Part shown: positions 47,669 to 59,403 of the stretch, in pieces
Numbering within the stretch: position 1 is the first letter of the stretch
Layout: each line of letters begins with the position of its first letter
Source: Brachypodium distachyon
Lineage: Eukaryota > Streptophyta > Magnoliopsida > Poales > Poaceae
Length of the DNA stretch: 64,000 nucleotides
NCBI RefSeq assembly: GCF_000005505.3
Contig: NC_016132.3
Span: 46,762,914 to 46,826,913 of the forward strand
Direction: 5' to 3'
Position numbers and translations under genes: made by a program
The notes under the pieces: generated by a model
What the model saw: the letters and a program-made list of their open reading frames with translations, nothing else
The model's database searches: none
What the model was told of the DNA's origin: nothing

Positions 47669-48989
47669 GGAGTCGACCCTGAGAGCAAGGGGAGAAGGTC
47701 AGAAGGGGTACCGCCTTGCCGCCGCTTGCCTCACCGCTGAGGTGCTCCTTTGCTCAAGAAGGGTCTGCTGCGACATCAGCGCTGAGGGCATGAAGAAAGG
47801 TTTCTCACGATAGGAGCAGCCGCCGGAGTACAGAAGGGATGGCGGCGGCCTGCAGCACGGAGAGGGCCGGCCGTGGTGGTTTGGTAGGGGAGATGGAGCG
47901 CTGCACTTTCCATGCGACAGGGGAAAACCCGAATCCGAACGTTTTTCTCTCTAGCGTCTCGCCTCAGCTTCGAGTTAGGCCCAAGTAGCAACCCAATTAA
48001 TCAGGGAGCAGCAGCCCATAGGAGACATACAGGTTCATGCGGGACTCAGAGTGAACGGCCAGGGACGTCCTACACGCCCGATGAACGGCTCGCAGGTATG
48101 ATAGCTTTTTGTTTTTTTCTTGGCAGGTATGATAGCTCGATAGAGCATCTGGACAGCCCAGTTTTACTTTCCTAAATGTATTCTTCCTACAATCTGGGCC
48201 TTGGCCCATCTGACCGCCTGCCCTGCTGCCAGCCCAACCGAACCGCACGCCTTCTCGCCTCCCTGCACGGCTGCACCTTCGTCTGCTTTCTTCTTCCACG
48301 AGCACACCAAGCGGCCCCTCCAGAAACGCACACAGCGGGACTGCCCTGCTGGCTGCTGCCCACTTGCCCAGATTTGGAAACCCTAAAAAGAAAAAAACTA
48401 GCCCAGATTTTGGATGGACGGTTGTTTTATTCTTCAATCCCTGTCTCAAGGCAATTTTGCCCGCCCAGCTGCGTCCTGCGTCCCCTCAAAAAAAAAAAAA
48501 GCTACTCCACCTGCGCCCCTGCCCGTGCCCAGTGCCGCTGATCTCTACTCCAGGTCCAGCGCCACCGCCTTTCATCCCCAACGCCGCTCCCTCCTCCCCA
48601 TGCTCAGCACCGCCGGCCACTTGCGCCCCATCCCATGCCCCCTCCACCCTCTCTGCCCTTTCTCCCTCTCTCCTACCTTCTCTCTCCATGGTCGAGATAC
48701 GGCGGCGGGGACTCGGCGGCGAGGAGCGCCCCTTTGTTCTCTCTCCATGGCCGAGCAGAGCGGCCCGGCGGCGGTCGTGCCTCGAGTAGTGAAGATGGGC
48801 AAACGAACGAAGAGTGACGGGTGCGCGGGGCAACGGCGGAGGAGGCAGCTGCAAGGGGCGACGGCGGAGCGCAGCGGCGATATAGCAGCGGACGAGAGGA
48901 CACGAAGAGAGGAACTCTTTTGAGTTTTGACGGACGACGGGAGCGTTTTCTTCTTCTTATTCTTTCGTACTCGCGGAGATATTTCGGTT
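47669..48989. other. GC-rich segment without a supported gene
   Basis: Overlapping open frames on both strands (47776-48930) have no motif. The composition is Pro/Arg-rich in every frame, as expected of C-rich non-coding DNA or 5' leaders. It lies inside the interval bounded by the repeats at 46433 and 48990. Confidence 0.4.
48092..48137 (-). repeat. Retroposition-like scar with perfect 15-bp repeats
   Basis: GCAGGTATGATAGCT occurs at 48092-48106 and 48123-48137, enclosing TTTTGTTTTTTTCTTG. This is the longest and cleanest of the six scars. Confidence 0.65.
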
Positions 48990-49215
48990 TTCGTGTGGTT
49001 AACTAGCTTGACGGTGCTACTAGTAACAATTGTGTACGTTGAATCCGGTGATTTCGTTCCAATTGGTGACATGATCGATCGAAAAAAATAATCTGTGGTA
49101 ACAATAGGGTCCGTTGAATCTGATAATTTCGTCCCAACTGTTAACATGATCGTCCAAATTGTTAACATGATCGGCCGAAAAAATCAAAATGATTTTCATC
49201 CCAATTGTTGACATG
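48990..49215 (+). repeat. Right copy of the direct repeat, with further internal copies
   Basis: GGTTAACTAGCTTGACGG, GTACGTTGAATCCGGTG and GGTGACATGATCG match the copy at 46433-46525. Part of it (GTCCGTTGAATCTG near 49110, TGTTRACATGATC three more times) is repeated again to 49215. Confidence 0.65.
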
Positions 49216-49854
49216 ATCCGCCAAAAATATCCTAGTAAAATGAACTGAACCTTATATACGTCCTCATGCTTGTGTTGTATGATTAATGACTGAGGTTTGA
49301 GATTACTCCCTTTGTTCCGGTTTATAGGTCCGATATCACAAGTTGCGTTCTAATTTTCTTAAATGATCTCCTCTTTGCCCTGATTTTTGTTTCTTCGGAT
49401 CCCCTCGTTTCCTGCCATAATTTCAGGCACTTACTCCTTCCCGCAATTTTTAGGCTCGTGCCAAACAATTAGCCACCCACGTAGGCGTCGATTCTAATGG
49501 CAGTATGCAAGGCTTGTGCTGAATAGTCATCACACATCACTTCTCTGAGCTGCCGACTTCGGCTTTCCAATGAAGAATCAAACCCAACCACAGAGAGCCA
49601 GCGGACACGCCGAAATGACCGACTAACAAAACAATCAGCACTCCCTAAAAAAAATAGCGCAGCCTAAATTATGCCCACAACCACCCTCGTTGCCACAAAA
49701 GATGTCAATAAAGACCGTGTGGACAGGCTGCCAAGAACCACTACACCAACAGCCGGTCCCACTTCCAAAACCGAAAGCGGCACCATCACCAAATCCAAGA
49801 TCTGATATGTGGTTTCCGCCGGATCTCGTCGGCAAGGAGAGAGAAGAGAAAGAA
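49216..49854. other. Spacer upstream of the F-box pseudogene
   Basis: No gene was seen. MITE-like scraps (ACTCCCTTTGTTCCGGTTTATAG near 49305) occur without a matching right end. Confidence 0.5.
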
Positions 49855-51086
49855 ATGGATACCTTAGAGAGAAGCGGGGGCGAGAGCGTCAAGAAAACAA
49901 AGATCTTGCCGGCAGCCTCCCTCGGTGATGATCCCCTCAGTGAGATCCTTATTCGCCTTCCTGACATGGCGTCACTCACCAGCGCCGCCCTCGTTTGCAC
50001 GAGCTGGAGCCGATTGGCCCGCCTCCCAGCCATCTTTCGCCGCTTCCTCCCACTTTGAAGGCCCCCTCTCATCGGCTTCATCCTCATCAATTGCAGCCAT
50101 AGGCCCTACCACTGCCCCGACTACTGTTTCATCTCTGCCAAATCCCAAAACCCCAATCTGACCTCCGCCACTGCTGATAGTGATTTCTTGTTCCAAGACC
50201 TCCCAAACCTTGATCCAGACAACGACGGTGAGGGATACTACGACAACAACTGGCGCCTGCGCGGCTGCGACGGCGGCCTACTCCTGCTCTCCCGTAGAAG
50301 CAACGTGCGGGACCTTGTCTCTATGACCCTCTTGCGCGCACCGCCGTCTTCTTCAGTGGCCCCTCGGGCTTGTTCACCAACCTGGTCCGCTACGCCATCA
50401 TAGTTGACGAGGCGAATGGCTCGTTTCGGGTCATCGCCATGTATAGCCGGATAAGCAAATCCTTTGCGGTCTTCTCCTCCTGCACCCGCAAATGGGACAA
50501 CATAGGTAACTCGTCTGCGCTTCCTTTTTTTCCATGCCAGACCGACGGCATGCCTACTGGTCGGTTCGTGTACTGGAGATCGGACACCCTAAAGTGCATG
50601 TCCGGCAGTATCAAAGAGAAGATCTTGGTGCTCGATACGGAAACCATGGTGTGGTCAGTTATCAAAGCGCCAGTCCCTCTGGGCGAATAGTACTGCATTT
50701 CGGACATGGAAAAGCACGGTGGGTTGTGCATTGTGTCCAGCAAAGAACAATGCATACAACTCTGGATCCGTAACAGCAATGATGAGTGGATGATCAAGAA
50801 GGAGGTATCTTTGATGAGAGAGTTTGGGCACTTGAAGAATCTTCGTCGTGGCGAGTGGATGAAGAGGTTGCGCATCCTGGCAATGAAAGCTGACTATGTT
50901 TACATGGAGTTTTGGTCCATAAGGAAGCCTCATTCCTATTTTCTTGTGCTCAATCTGAACACCATCAAGCTGGAAACATTTCGCAATAGCTCGAGTGAGC
51001 CTTTTAGAGGCCCTAGGTTTCCATTCTTCATGCGGTTGTCACCTCTGCCAGCTCCAGATGATTACAAGGAACTTCAAGCTGCATGA
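49855..51086 (+). pseudogene. F-box protein pseudogene, three inactivating changes
   Basis: The reading begins MDTLERSGGES, followed by an F-box (LGDDPLSEILIRLPDMASL, then ALVCTSWSRLARLP; about 49925-50030). An F-box-associated C-terminal region of the large grass family continues to TGA at 51084-51086. Intact members recruit substrates to SCF ubiquitin ligases. The frame is broken by TGA at 50056-50058, by an apparent one-base deletion near 50312 where RDL continues as LYDPLARTAVFFSGP one frame back, and by TAG at 50688-50690. Without these breaks it would be a typical single-exon gene of about 410 residues. The sequence on both sides of each break still reads as protein, so the loss is fairly recent. 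Sequencing error could explain one break but not all three. Confidence 0.85.
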
Positions 51087-53229
51087 TAGGATGGGGTAGG
51101 TAATCTATTGTTTGATATGTTCATATTATTGTTGTGCCTCTTGCCTCATGTTTGAAATATTTGCCAAAAAATTGAAATGATTTTGCATGTAAGGAATGGA
51201 GATGGTAGACACATCATTGCCACCGATTGATATTTTCATAGGAGTAATTTTCTTCTTCTTTTCTATTTAATTACTAGTGTAGATTGCGCACCCAAATCAT
51301 TATTTGGTGCCTAATGGAGCCAGTGTCCGTTTGCTAACAGTGCAACATAATACTTTGTTAGTATTTCAGAAGTGCAGCTCCCCTGATCACCAACCAATTT
51401 TTGTAGAATTCTAGAACTAATTTCTTCATTTGAGACTTGCTTACCTTGATTTGATCAAGTTGTAGCTCTTGCTTGTTTAGTTGGATATTGGTATACAATT
51501 TGTAAGTTTCAGAAACAATTGTTCAGGAACTATGGCAACTAAGATTTTTGTTTTCTATTTCTTCATTTGTGATATGCTTACCTAGATTTGATCAACTAGT
51601 AATCAGTTGTTTATTAACAATTGTTCAGTTTTCTGAGATATTACATACTGTCACAGTCAACCACGTACAGTGAAAATGATTACTTTTGAAATAGGAAAAA
51701 AAAAGGAACTAAGGCAACAAAGTGGTTTTTATTCCTAGTTGATCACTTCTTGTTTTAATAATCACCTGAAACTTCACTTTACAGTCTACAGTCTGCAGCT
51801 AAGTTCTTGCACGTACGGTTGTTGTTCAGTTGTTTATTAGGATTACATCTATTTGTAAATTGTAATTGTTTTTAACCTCTACATTGGGTCACAACTTACT
51901 GGTGCAAGGTCATAACATGTAAATTTAATGTATTTTTGGCAAACTTAAATTCCATCATTTTTGCTAAACCGAATAATTTTGCAGAACACATCGACTATTT
52001 GATTACTTCAGAAAAAGGATGCATTTCTCTATGCTTGTTATATTTTGCGGTGGCTTTTGGTTTCTAGTCTCTAAAGGTTCTTCAGTAATGCATAGAAATC
52101 ACTACGTTTTGAATGGTTAGCCTGTGTGATGTGGCAGAAAATAAATTTAGTTTGCATTTCAGGTCAAGTTGTTACTTCCGGCTTTGCTTAGAAGAAGACA
52201 GAAGTTATGTTAATTGCAGCATGAGACGAGAGCATCATCCAGACATCTGTTTGAATTGGAGTTGCAGAGGATGATTAGATCGCCACGTTTTTCCTATAAT
52301 CTGAATTCAGTCCTTGTCATGGCACTATTTGCTGTTAATTAGTTTTAATCAACCCTTCCTATCTGAACTGAAATGGTTAATTTTATTTCAGTCGTGCTGT
52401 CATGTTGCACCAGTTTGTGATAGCTTAAATGCTTACTGCAGTTCAGTAGAGCTCTGTCTTTTGTTTTTCCTATTGTGATGGCGTGTATTGCCATGCCCAT
52501 CAATTCGAATGATAGAAATCAATGCAAATATATGGAAGCATGGAACGTAAAAGTTAAAATTATTTGAAATTATATCTAAATGTTAGTAAGATAAGAGGGA
52601 ATGTGTTTATTTTGTGGCAGAGGTGAATATTTGTTAATAGTTGTAGATGTTTATTTAATTGTTCTTAAGATATGTGGGTTTCAGGTTTTCCGTATGATAA
52701 TGCATGGTCCAACCAACTAGTGGCCACTGAATGATCTACGCCCTAGAAAGAGTGTGGTGTTTAATGAATTTCGGGTTTCACGTAGGGAAAATATTCAATC
52801 AACTACCGTCTACTAAATTTTCTGTGAGAATAGCATCTTCATAGAACGTACAATTCGGTTAACAAAGAGGGGTGCTTAATGGTTTTAGGTTCCAACATCC
52901 TACGTTGTTCAGTTTTAATTCCTAAACAATCTCGGACATGTGGCTTAATTTGTGCTTAATGAATGTGAAAATTTTAAATGCATGTCCAATATTGAAAAAT
53001 ACAGGTGGTTTGTTGCACCAATCGTGATTTACACAACTAGATTATCGAGTTTTCATTTGTCAGCTTGCCATCTCACTCCAATTTTCCTGAGGCCAATACC
53101 CTGATTTGAAAGCAAGCTGGGACGCTCCTAACTGATTTGAAAATGTCGATACAAAGAGCTTTGGTCCTAGTGCCATCATTAGAAGTTGTTCATGTGTTAG
53201 CCGAACAATAGAACAAGGGACACCAATAC
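51087..53229. other. Intergenic, no gene recognised
   Basis: AT-rich DNA after the F-box pseudogene with no open frame of interest, repeat or RNA motif that I could support. Confidence 0.55.
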
Positions 53230-54807
53230 GGCGCGACGGTTGCGCGTTAGTGGTCGGGACGCCTGGCAAAAGCAACATGCAGCAGCATGGGTGCATGCAT
53301 GCATGCAGTACAGCACATATGGGAGCTGGCAATAGCAATCGAAGCAGTGTGTGCATAGTGTGCATGCGCACGGACGATAAAAGTGGCATGCAAGATAAAT
53401 ACGCAAAAGATCGTAAGATTCAAAATGTTTTAACTCTTAAACCATGAACTCGATTTACAATCTGTCTTTACGGTTAATTTTGTCTCGACGAAATCTTCGA
53501 AATTAGATCCCATGTTGGTACGTTCAGAAAACTTTTTTTTGTCTTAAAAGTTGCCTTCTAATAATATATGAAGTTGCCACCCTATTATTAACAAATTACT
53601 ATGTGACAACTTTATACAAAATACTGTGGCGACTTGTCAATCGAAGGTATCGTCCGATAATATGTAAAATCTAGACTTGATAATATATGAACTTGCCATC
53701 CTATTGATAATATATTACCGTATGGCAACTTGTGTATCAATTGTACCGTTCGATAATGTGTAAAGTCACCGCCTGATAATATATGAACTTGCCACCCTAT
53801 TAGAAACATATTACCCTGTGGCGACTTATGTATCAAAATTACCATCCGATAATGTGTAAAGTCACCAACGGTTCCGTCTAATAATACATGAAGTTGCCAC
53901 CTTATTATTAACAAATTACCACGTGACAATTTTATACAAAATACTGTGGTTTGTGAATCAAAGGTACCGTTGGATAATATGTAAAGTCACCACTTGATAA
54001 TATATGAACTTGTCATTCTATTGGTAACATATTACCATGTGGCAACTTGTGTATCAAAGGTACCGTCCGAGAATGTGTAAAGTCACCACCTGATAATATA
54101 TGAATTTACCACCCTATTAGTAACATATTACCCCATGGCGACTTGTATATCAAAGTTAACATATGATAATATGTAAAGTCACCACCTGATAATACATGAA
54201 CTTGCCACCCTATTAGTTACCGTGTGGCAACTTTATATAAAATACGGTGGCGATTTGTTTACCAAAAGTATCATCCGATAATATTTAAAAAAACCACCCA
54301 ATAATATATAAAGTTGACACTCTATTAATAATAAATTGCCACGTCATAACATCATATAAAATAGGGTGACGATTTGTGCATCAAAATTACCATCCGATAA
54401 GATGCAAAGTTGCCACCTAATAATATATGAAATAATACTGTGTTAGTAATACATTAGCACATGGTAACTTTTTTAAAACAAGTGTGGTAACTTGTGCATT
54501 ACCGTATGGTAACAAAAAGATCAAAATAAATTTTCAACAAAACATATCTGAGAGAGATCTAATTTTAAAGCTCTCGCCGATACGAAGTCAACATTGAAAA
54601 CGGACCGTGGATCGGACAAACGGTTCAACGTACAAAACATTTTGAGTGTTCAAAACAACGACATGCAAAGAATGCATCTTGCTAAAACAAACATGAGTGA
54701 ATGCATGCGATCAATTCGCGATTGGCAAAAGAAAAGAAAAAAAATGCATGCATGCATTCAGGACACAGCGCAGTGGCAACAGACAGCATGCTAACGTCCG
54801 TCGCGCC
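53230..54807. mobile_element. Inverted-repeat element with internal tandem repeats
   Basis: The outer ends are inverse copies: GGCGCGACGG at 53230-53239 and CCGTCGCGCC at 54798-54807. Weaker inverted similarity continues inwards. CAAAATGTTTTAAC near 53421 pairs with ACAAAACATTTTG near 54640. AAATTAGATCCCATG near 53500 pairs with AGATCTAATTTT near 54553. The centre is a tandem array. No transposase is present. This layout fits a foldback or Mutator-like non-autonomous element. No target duplication was found, so the ends are provisional. Confidence 0.5.
53561..54480. repeat. Degenerate tandem repeat, about nine units of 92-119 bp
   Basis: Units are marked by TAATATATGAACTTGCCACC and variants near 53561, 53680, 53777, 53881, 53998, 54096, 54189, 54302 and 54419. 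Each is followed by TATTACCATGTGGCAACTTG, ATCAAAGGTACC and GATAATATGTAAAGTCACC blocks. Units are diverged, so the array is old. The minus-strand frame at 53612-53929 is a repeat read as protein, not a gene. Confidence 0.8.
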
Positions 54808-56737
54808 ACCGGACAATAGCGCGAAGTTACGTGCGATATAAATTCCGTAGAATAATACCTGCTTCCTGAGATTCAATTGCTGATCCGACGGAGTGAGAAG
54901 AAGAAGAAGAATCACGCTTGCCCTGTCTAAAAGAAGAAGAATTACGCCTGTGGCCTCATTGAGTGGGCTCCATGCCTCTATCCTATGGTTACTTTGGAAT
55001 TTGGAAACAAGGACCGGAGAGCGGTAGACAGACCAAGAGGGATAGCTGTTTTGATTTGTGACATTTCTCATAGTCTGCTTCGCTGCAAGGTTCGATAGTC
55101 TCGGAATTGCCCTTGTCAAATGTTTAGAAGATCGGAATAAGCATGCGGCAACAAATTAAAGAGGAATGCGTGGAGAAACAAGCGCCTCTTGCCGGACCCT
55201 CCCACGGCGATGTCCGCGTGTCAGTTTGTCTTCCCCGCGAGATCTTGGCCCAACCATACGGAGTCGATAGGAAGGAGCATATCAGCACATGAAGATGGAG
55301 GCAGCTCGCGCGCAGGCATGTGCCCGTCGTCCACCCATGCTCCTGCGAGAGGAAAAGCTTGATGGTTTCAGTGAAACCTTAAGAAACTACTCGCATGCTT
55401 ATAACATTAGCTTCATCAGGAAATCTATCGTCCTGACAGAGCCAACTCTTACCCAATGGATCCTCCACTTGAGAGCGAGAAGAGGAATGCCCTGAACTCT
55501 TGATTGAAGACCGTCTTCGGAAGACTGAGCACTGAAGTTGTGAAGCACTACCATGAAATCAGGGGAACAGGTGGTACCAAAAAGCGACAGCAAGTTTTAG
55601 CTCATTAGCCACCCTCGCTCTTCTCTGCTTTAATAATGCTCCATGGCTAATTAATTTGGCGCGTCTTCCTGTCTGTGTTACTCCCAACAACCGTTGCAGT
55701 CACAAAAGAAGGAAAACGTACCCCAGCAAGAGTATAACGGCAAGTTGACAGACCCACAACCATTGCTTGTTCAAGCGACTAGTTGAGTAACAAGAGGACT
55801 GGTTAAGTAGTATACTCTGAGAGGAAGAGTACGATGCGGAAGCACTAAGCACCAAAAGCTCTTTCCTTTTAGTGTCCTGTGACACCCGTCCGTTCTTGAG
55901 CACGTCATTGCCGGCCTGGTCGATTCGAGACTAATAACTCCACGTCGTTTCTAGTATGAGTGTCATATATATGCCGCTCGCTGACGATGGAGCTTCCCTC
56001 TCCCACACGATTCCTACGTAAGGACTATCCTTCTTCTTCTGCCGTGACAGCATTGAAGACTGAAGGAAAGCATTGTGTCCATATATATTCTCGCACAGGG
56101 GCCGGAGGAACGAGCTGCTGCTGCGGATAAATATTTCTCTGTGATGAACTAATGATTTCGCAGTCGACATAGAGAAGGCCGGAGAAAACAAGACATCAGT
56201 TGGAGCAACGTCTGTTCGACCGATTGCTCGAAAGAAGAAGCAGACCATCGAAACAAGGAGATGACAGGATGAATCTCTGCTTAGCCATATCCCCTATGAT
56301 ATGTAACGAGATGAGTGACGTGTGACGGAGCTAACCATGTTGCCCTTAGCTTGCTGCGAGCTCCCTCCGCCGTCTGTCTGACCCTTTCTCTTGCCCAGAT
56401 GCTTAACCAAAGCGACTTTTAATCAGTAACGGTTGAAACCAGCCATCTAAGCCCAAGCAACACAAGAGCTAATAACTCGATTGTGCCATAGATACGCATT
56501 CAGACGCGCGTCACACGACCGACGGCCTCTTTAGATAGATAGCGTGACTCTGATGTAAAGGCCTACACAAGGTCTTTTTTTGTGAGCTCTACCCGGCTCC
56601 GGTGACGAAGGAGCAAAGATACCCGTCTTTGGTTCGTTCAAATGCTTATTCTCGTCGGTACGTGATAGAGCGATCTACGTAGTTCTCTTTGTACTGTTGT
56701 TGATGTACTAATAGATCATTCGTCCTATCCGAAAAAA
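54808..56737. other. Intergenic, no gene recognised
   Basis: Mixed DNA with small open frames and GAA repeats (54895-54940). No motif or element with clear ends. Confidence 0.5.
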
Positions 56738-57597
56738 TCTATCTATTATATACTAAAAGCAATATGAGGGGTACCGAGAGGAGTCTTCGCGTTGATCCAC
56801 ATCACCCCAATTATTTTGACCGTTAGATCTGAGAGTTGTAGAAAATCTACGTAATATATAAAGAAAATTTAAATCGTCTAATTAGAACGTGGAGGAACCA
56901 GATTGATACGCATATATGTTTTTAACCTCACCGAACTCTAACCGACTCTAAAGGTAACACGAGTCCCCCTTCCCAATCGCACAGCACCTTCCCGTCCGAG
57001 GAGAGCTTGAAGCAGAGAACACGCCGCGCAGGACGGCGGCCGGGCTAATTTGGTTTTTTGTAATCTATCTATAATATACACGTATTAATCCCTGTACGGA
57101 TGGTCCAGTAACGGAACTAGATAAAGAACGTACGAGTAGTTTGTGTTCACGCAAACGCTAGCATGCAGTCCTTAAGCTGCTTCGTTCAGGTGTTTGTATC
57201 TTGGTATATATTGGTGCTTCCTCAGGAATAGCCACGATTTAGAGTAGCGATCTATTCATATGTACGGCGCGTAACATCGATTTTCTAGAGCAAACCATCG
57301 GGTCATTCTTCTCGCTCGATTTATTTGATTTTGCGTGCATGATTATTTCTCGAGAACCCTGCGATTCTGTACATGGACCGGTCAGTTTCAGCAAAGCATA
57401 CTATTGTTTCTAAGAGAAAAAGATCCTAACAGTCATCGGTCAGGACTGAGGATCCCAATATGGTACGGGTGTGTTAGGTCATTATTTTCTTTTACGGAGC
57501 CACATCTAGTAGATTAAAATGTTACGACTTCTCAACGGATTTTTCATGAATCATGAGAATATTAAATATTGAGCTGAACTTCATCTGTTATAATCTA

Positions 57598-57701
57598 CCC
57601 TCTCCGATCTATAATAAGTGTCTCAAATTCAGTAGTACAATTTTGTATCAAGTTAGCACAAAATCTGAGACACTTATTATGTATTTATGTATCGGAGGGG
57701 G
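57598..57701. mobile_element. Stowaway MITE inside the Helitron
   Basis: Begins CCCTCTCCGATCTATAATAA and ends TTATGTATCGGAGGGGG, flanked by TA. GTGTCTCAAATTC pairs with GAGACACTTATT. Confidence 0.75.
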
Positions 57702-57755
57702 TATATTTTTGCAGGAATGAGTTATTACCGGTATTAAAAAGAACTTTAACAATTA

Positions 57756-58060
57756 CCTATGTTCCTAAATGTAAAAACTTATTTGTCCTGAGTCATACTT
57801 TTTCTATTTTGACCAAATTATAGAAAAATGTATCAACATCTAGAATATCAAATAAATATAGTACTTCATCCGTCCCAAAATAAATGACTTCCCAAAATAA
57901 GTGACTTTGGGACAGAGGGAGTATGAAAATATATATTGTGAAAGATTTAACAAAAATAATTTAGAGTCATTTATGTTGATAGGTTTTTCTATAACTGTCA
58001 AAATTTAAGAAGTTTGACTTATGACAAATCTAGGACTTCTTACAATTAGAAACGGTGGAG
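57756..58060. mobile_element. Stowaway MITE carrying another MITE
   Basis: The left arm begins CCTATGTTCCTAAATGT after TA. The right arm ends ACAATTAGAAACGGTGGAG before TA. CTTATTTGTCCTGAGTCATA pairs with TTTGACTTATGACAAA. It is interrupted at 57864-57921 by a second Stowaway. Confidence 0.75.
57864..57921. mobile_element. 58-bp Stowaway MITE nested in a MITE
   Basis: Begins CTTCATCCGTCCCAAAATAA and ends CTTTGGGACAGAGGGAG, with TA on both sides. Confidence 0.85.
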
Positions 58061-58628
58061 TATATATCAATACACGACCCCCAATTCTAACTTTACTTAC
58101 TACCGCAAATATTAACTTGGATTACTAATTAACATCAAGCAAATGACCAATTGATCAACATGTGAATTCCAGTTTTTTGTACAATCTGATATATGATGTA
58201 TGTATGGTCAACCGTCTGAAGTAGAAACTAGCAAACTGGTTGATGATCTGAATTTTAATTCCAGATACATAGGTAATATCATATTGATCAATTTATAGTA
58301 CTCGCTATTAGCTTATGCCATGTCACATATAGCCAGCACAATAGTCAACATGTATAATAGTTAGCTATCAATATATAGTACTTTATTAAAACTTGGCCCG
58401 CATCTCATTCTCACAAGGAGCCTAGGAGCACGTATGCAGCTGGCTGTTAGCTAATAGCCCACTTCTTTCCTCTCTCTCTTCTTATCTTTCCTCCAACTCA
58501 GCAAAATATAGTATTTAAATTCTTACAGCCCGCATGCATCATCCTATTATACTTGCTCTAAATGGCACATTACTATTATATATTTGGTGGTTTAAAAATA
58601 GTACAACAAAATATCAATAAAGATGTTT

Positions 58629-58646
58629 CCCGCGCAATTGCGCGGG
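58629..58646 (+). other. Helitron 3' hairpin
   Basis: Perfect palindrome with 7-bp GC-rich arms and an AATT loop, eight bases before the CTAG terminus. This is the expected termination structure. Confidence 0.9.
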
Positions 58647-58997
58647 ACATCATGCTAGTTTAGGAAAAAGCCCTACACCTACACGTGCGAGCAAGACGAA
58701 GCGCGCTTAGCTAGACGTATACTGGTTATGGTTGAGGTGGAACATCGTGATCAAGGCTCTCTTACTCAGGAAAAAATATAGAAAGAGTCGGAATAGAAGG
58801 ATGATTCATTAGGAGGGGTCAAAACATAAGAATATGAAGCTAATATGATGAAATTGCAAAGGTTATGCATGAACTTAAGTAGAAATACGAAATCATAGCG
58901 GGGTGCCAGGGCTGGCCTGGTCCCTGCCTCCGCCACTGCTCTTACTAATCAACAGAAACTCGAGCACTGGATGCTTCGTTTTCGGTGGAGATTACTA

Positions 58998-59403
58998 GAG
59001 AGAATATCTGGTGCTCCCAACCCCTTAGGTGCTACCGTGCTACCAACGCACGGTAGCATCCCTGATAAAATTTCAAAAAATTCGAAATAAATTGAGTAGG
59101 TTCATAAAATGTGTGTCTATCACTTTGCAAAGTTTCAAACCCAAATTCATTATATGTATAGAGAAACAAAAGACAAATGCAAGCATGAATAGTGTCAGGA
59201 ATTTTGTCTTTTGCGACCTATTCACATCATGATTTGTCTTTTTTGTTTCTCTACGCATATAATGAATTTTGGTTTGAAACTTTGCAAGGTGGTAGACACA
59301 TATCTTATGAACCCACTCAATTTATTTCAAAAAATTTGAAAACTTTTTAGTGGTACTACCGTGCGTTGGCACCTAAGGGGTTGGAAGCACTGGAAATTCT
59401 CTC
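58998..59403. mobile_element. 406-bp foldback element with perfect 10-bp target duplication
   Basis: GAGATTACTA stands at 58988-58997 and again at 59404-59413. The element begins GAGAGAAT and ends ATTCTCTC. Its two halves are inverse copies for about 180 bp each (left CCAACCCCTTAGGTGCTACC, CGTGCTACC, AAATTGAGTAGGTTCATAA; right the inverses), leaving a short loop near 59200. The 9-10-bp duplication points to a Mutator-type MITE. The two short frames inside are arm sequence, not genes. Confidence 0.88.

Larger units (their letters stand above)
56738..58658 (+). mobile_element. Non-autonomous Helitron, 1.9 kb
   Basis: It starts TCTATCTATTATATACTAAA directly after an A, and it ends CTAG directly before a T. 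A perfect 7-bp-stem hairpin (CCCGCGCAATTGCGCGGG, 58629-58646) lies eight bases before CTAG. All three standard Helitron terminal features are thus present. No Rep/helicase gene is inside. A second 5'-like terminus (TCTATCTATAATATACACG) occurs at 57064. Two Stowaway MITEs, one carrying a third, have inserted into it. Confidence 0.85.

Noticed and set aside
53612..53929. Minus-strand frame with repeated peptide blocks
   Set aside because: The peptide repetition only reflects the tandem DNA array; units change length by non-multiples of three, so no protein is maintained.
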